Shown: piece after piece, positions 6,330 through 7,357 of the stretch | Layout of the letters: each line of letters opens with the position of its first letter | How positions within the stretch are numbered: the stretch's first letter is position 1 | Origin: DASVHS01 sp036390755 | GTDB lineage: Bacteria > Acidobacteriota > Thermoanaerobaculia > Gp7-AA8 | Assembly: GCA_036390755.1 (NCBI GenBank) | Contig: DASWBH010000135.1 | Location: forward strand, 1 to 7,357 | Length of the DNA: 7,357 nt | Reading direction: 5' to 3' | The notes under the pieces: model-generated | The model's input: only the letters and a program-made list of their open reading frames with translations | What the model was told of the DNA's origin: nothing | Databases searched by the model: none | Program-made: the position numbers and the translations under genes

Positions 6330-7357
6330 TTAGGCGGGCGGAAGCGGGGCCGGCGCGAATCGAAGAGCGGGCTCGTCCGGCAGACGTCTGATGTACGTCT
6401 TCACGTGCCACACGATCTCGCGGGTCGCGCGACGTTGCTGGGCAGCTTCGCGGAGAAACGTCAGCGCGGTTAGCGCATCGACAGAGTTTGCAATACCGAC
6501 GGCACGAAACCGCTCGATAGCGGCACTGCAGAGTCTCTCCACCTCTACGAAATCGTTCTCGATCAGCGCGAGCTCGGCCAACTCCAAGCCGGCAACGACC
6601 GCGGTGTGTTGCATTCCGAGATTTTCGAATTCCGCGATGCTGTCGCACAGCCGCTGCTTTGCTTCGGCGTTTCTCCCCTGCGAAACGAACAGCTCGGCCA
6701 TACTGTATCGAGCACGCGCAGCTTCGGTCACCGTGCCCAGTTCTTCGTACAGCATCGCAGCGATCTGGTAGCTTTGGATCGCCTCGGCGATGCGCCCCAC
6801 CTTCCAACGAAAAACGGCCATGTTGTGCATCAGACGAGCGGACGTATCGAGATCGAGTTCCTCGCCGAGTTCCCGCTGGAGCCGTTCCAGAAGATCTAAA
6901 GCGCTGCGGAAATCGTGCGCATGGCTCAGAAGAAGAGCCTCGGTCATGATCGCTGATGAAAGCCGCTGGTGGTCTCCGAACGCGCGAAATACGGCAGCAC
7001 TCTTCCGTGCCAGCGCCATCGCTTCGTTGTAGCGTTCCTGGCCGCGGTACACGAGTGCACGCACGATGTCGAGGCGGGCGGCCTCGTACTCCGAGACGAT
7101 GCAGCGGTCGAAAATCTGTTGCGCGGCCTCTATCGATTCGAGGGCACGATTGAACTCGCCGGTGTAGAACAGCGCGTAGGCGTGCTGGCGATACGCCGCG
7201 CCGGAGAGCTGCAGCACGGCATTGGTTTCGTCGAGACCGTCGACGATTGCGACCGCAGCCGCCGCGGCTTCGATCGCGTCCGGCGGCATCGTGTCGATCT
7301 TCGATTCGGAGACTTCGATCAGACGGCGCGCGGCGCCGGCCGTTTGATACCGCTCAT
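6330..7357 (-). CDS. TPR-repeat protein, 5' end beyond window
   Basis: The frame is open from the window edge (first full codon at 7355) to TAA 6330-6332, giving 341 visible residues. It is entirely helical with repeated pairs of about 34-40 residues, such as RALVYRGQERYNEAMALARK, MHNMAVFRWKVGRIAEAIQ, YSMAELFVSQGRNAEAKQR and LELAELALIENDFVEVERL. These fit tetratricopeptide repeats with small residues in the A-helix and Ala in the B-helix. The C-terminus ends PDEPALRFAPAPLPPA, a tail resembling that of the plus-strand remnant near 3709. TPR arrays bind proteins or peptides; family members of this style often carry an N-terminal zinc-finger or helix-turn-helix domain, which would lie outside the window. 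The ATG at 7289 is internal, since residues before it (ARRLIEVSESKIDT) continue the helix pattern. First gene of a probable run with the small secreted protein and ABC transporter. Confidence 0.8.
   Translation of the reverse strand, partial: ERYQTAGAARRLIEVSESKIDTMPPDAIEAAAAAVAIVDGLDETNAVLQLSGAAYRQHAYALFYTGEFNRALESIEAAQQIFDRCIVSEYEAARLDIVRALVYRGQERYNEAMALARKSAAVFRAFGDHQRLSSAIMTEALLLSHAHDFRSALDLLERLQRELGEELDLDTSARLMHNMAVFRWKVGRIAEAIQSYQIAAMLYEELGTVTEAARARYSMAELFVSQGRNAEAKQRLCDSIAEFENLGMQHTAVVAGLELAELALIENDFVEVERLCSAAIERFRAVGIANSVDALTALTFLREAAQQRRATREIVWHVKTYIRRLPDEPALRFAPAPLPPA

Noticed and set aside
7355..7357. ATG at the very edge as the TPR gene start
   Set aside because: It is out of frame with the TPR protein; the correct frame is open through the edge.

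Overview
The window looks like a piece of a GC-rich bacterial chromosome. My best guess is a soil or sediment Acidobacteriota, possibly Thermoanaerobaculia-like. This rests on style only: GC-rich codon use, secreted proteins opening with 'LVPxV...GAxGxxW', and a TPR protein ending in a 'PALRF.P' tail. No marker gene is present, so the taxonomic call is weak. Nearly all coding is on the minus strand. The exception is one decayed plus-strand fragment.

Layout in the direction of minus-strand transcription (right to left): (1) 7357-6330, a 5'-truncated all-helical TPR protein; (2) 6218-6015, a 67-residue secreted small protein with a strong ribosome binding site; (3) 5952-5032 and 5035-3719, an ATPase and permease of the NatA/NatB type (ABC-2 family) that overlap by 4 bases; (4) a scar at 3709-3238, where a plus-strand TPR C-terminal remnant meets a minus-strand C-terminal stub of a subtilisin-like (S8) protease; (5) 3234-2449 and 2321-1513, two paralogous secreted proteins of unknown function, the second split by a -1 frameshift; (6) 1494-1, a long-chain acyl-CoA synthetase whose last ~100 residues lie outside the window.

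TPR protein, small secreted protein, ATPase and permease are co-directional, with gaps of 111, 62 and -4 bases. They may form a regulator/peptide/exporter cassette. This is the best candidate for an undescribed system here, but it rests on gene order and peptide properties alone. An 8-bp inverted repeat (TTACCCGG/CCGGGTAA) abuts the ATPase start codon, and a third copy of its core lies upstream of the small gene.

The stretch 1513-3709 behaves like accessory DNA: tandem paralogs, a frameshift, a protease stub and an inverted TPR remnant. The genes on either side (acyl-CoA synthetase, ABC transporter) look intact. All frameshift and remnant calls come from reading translations by eye and comparing paralogs within the window.
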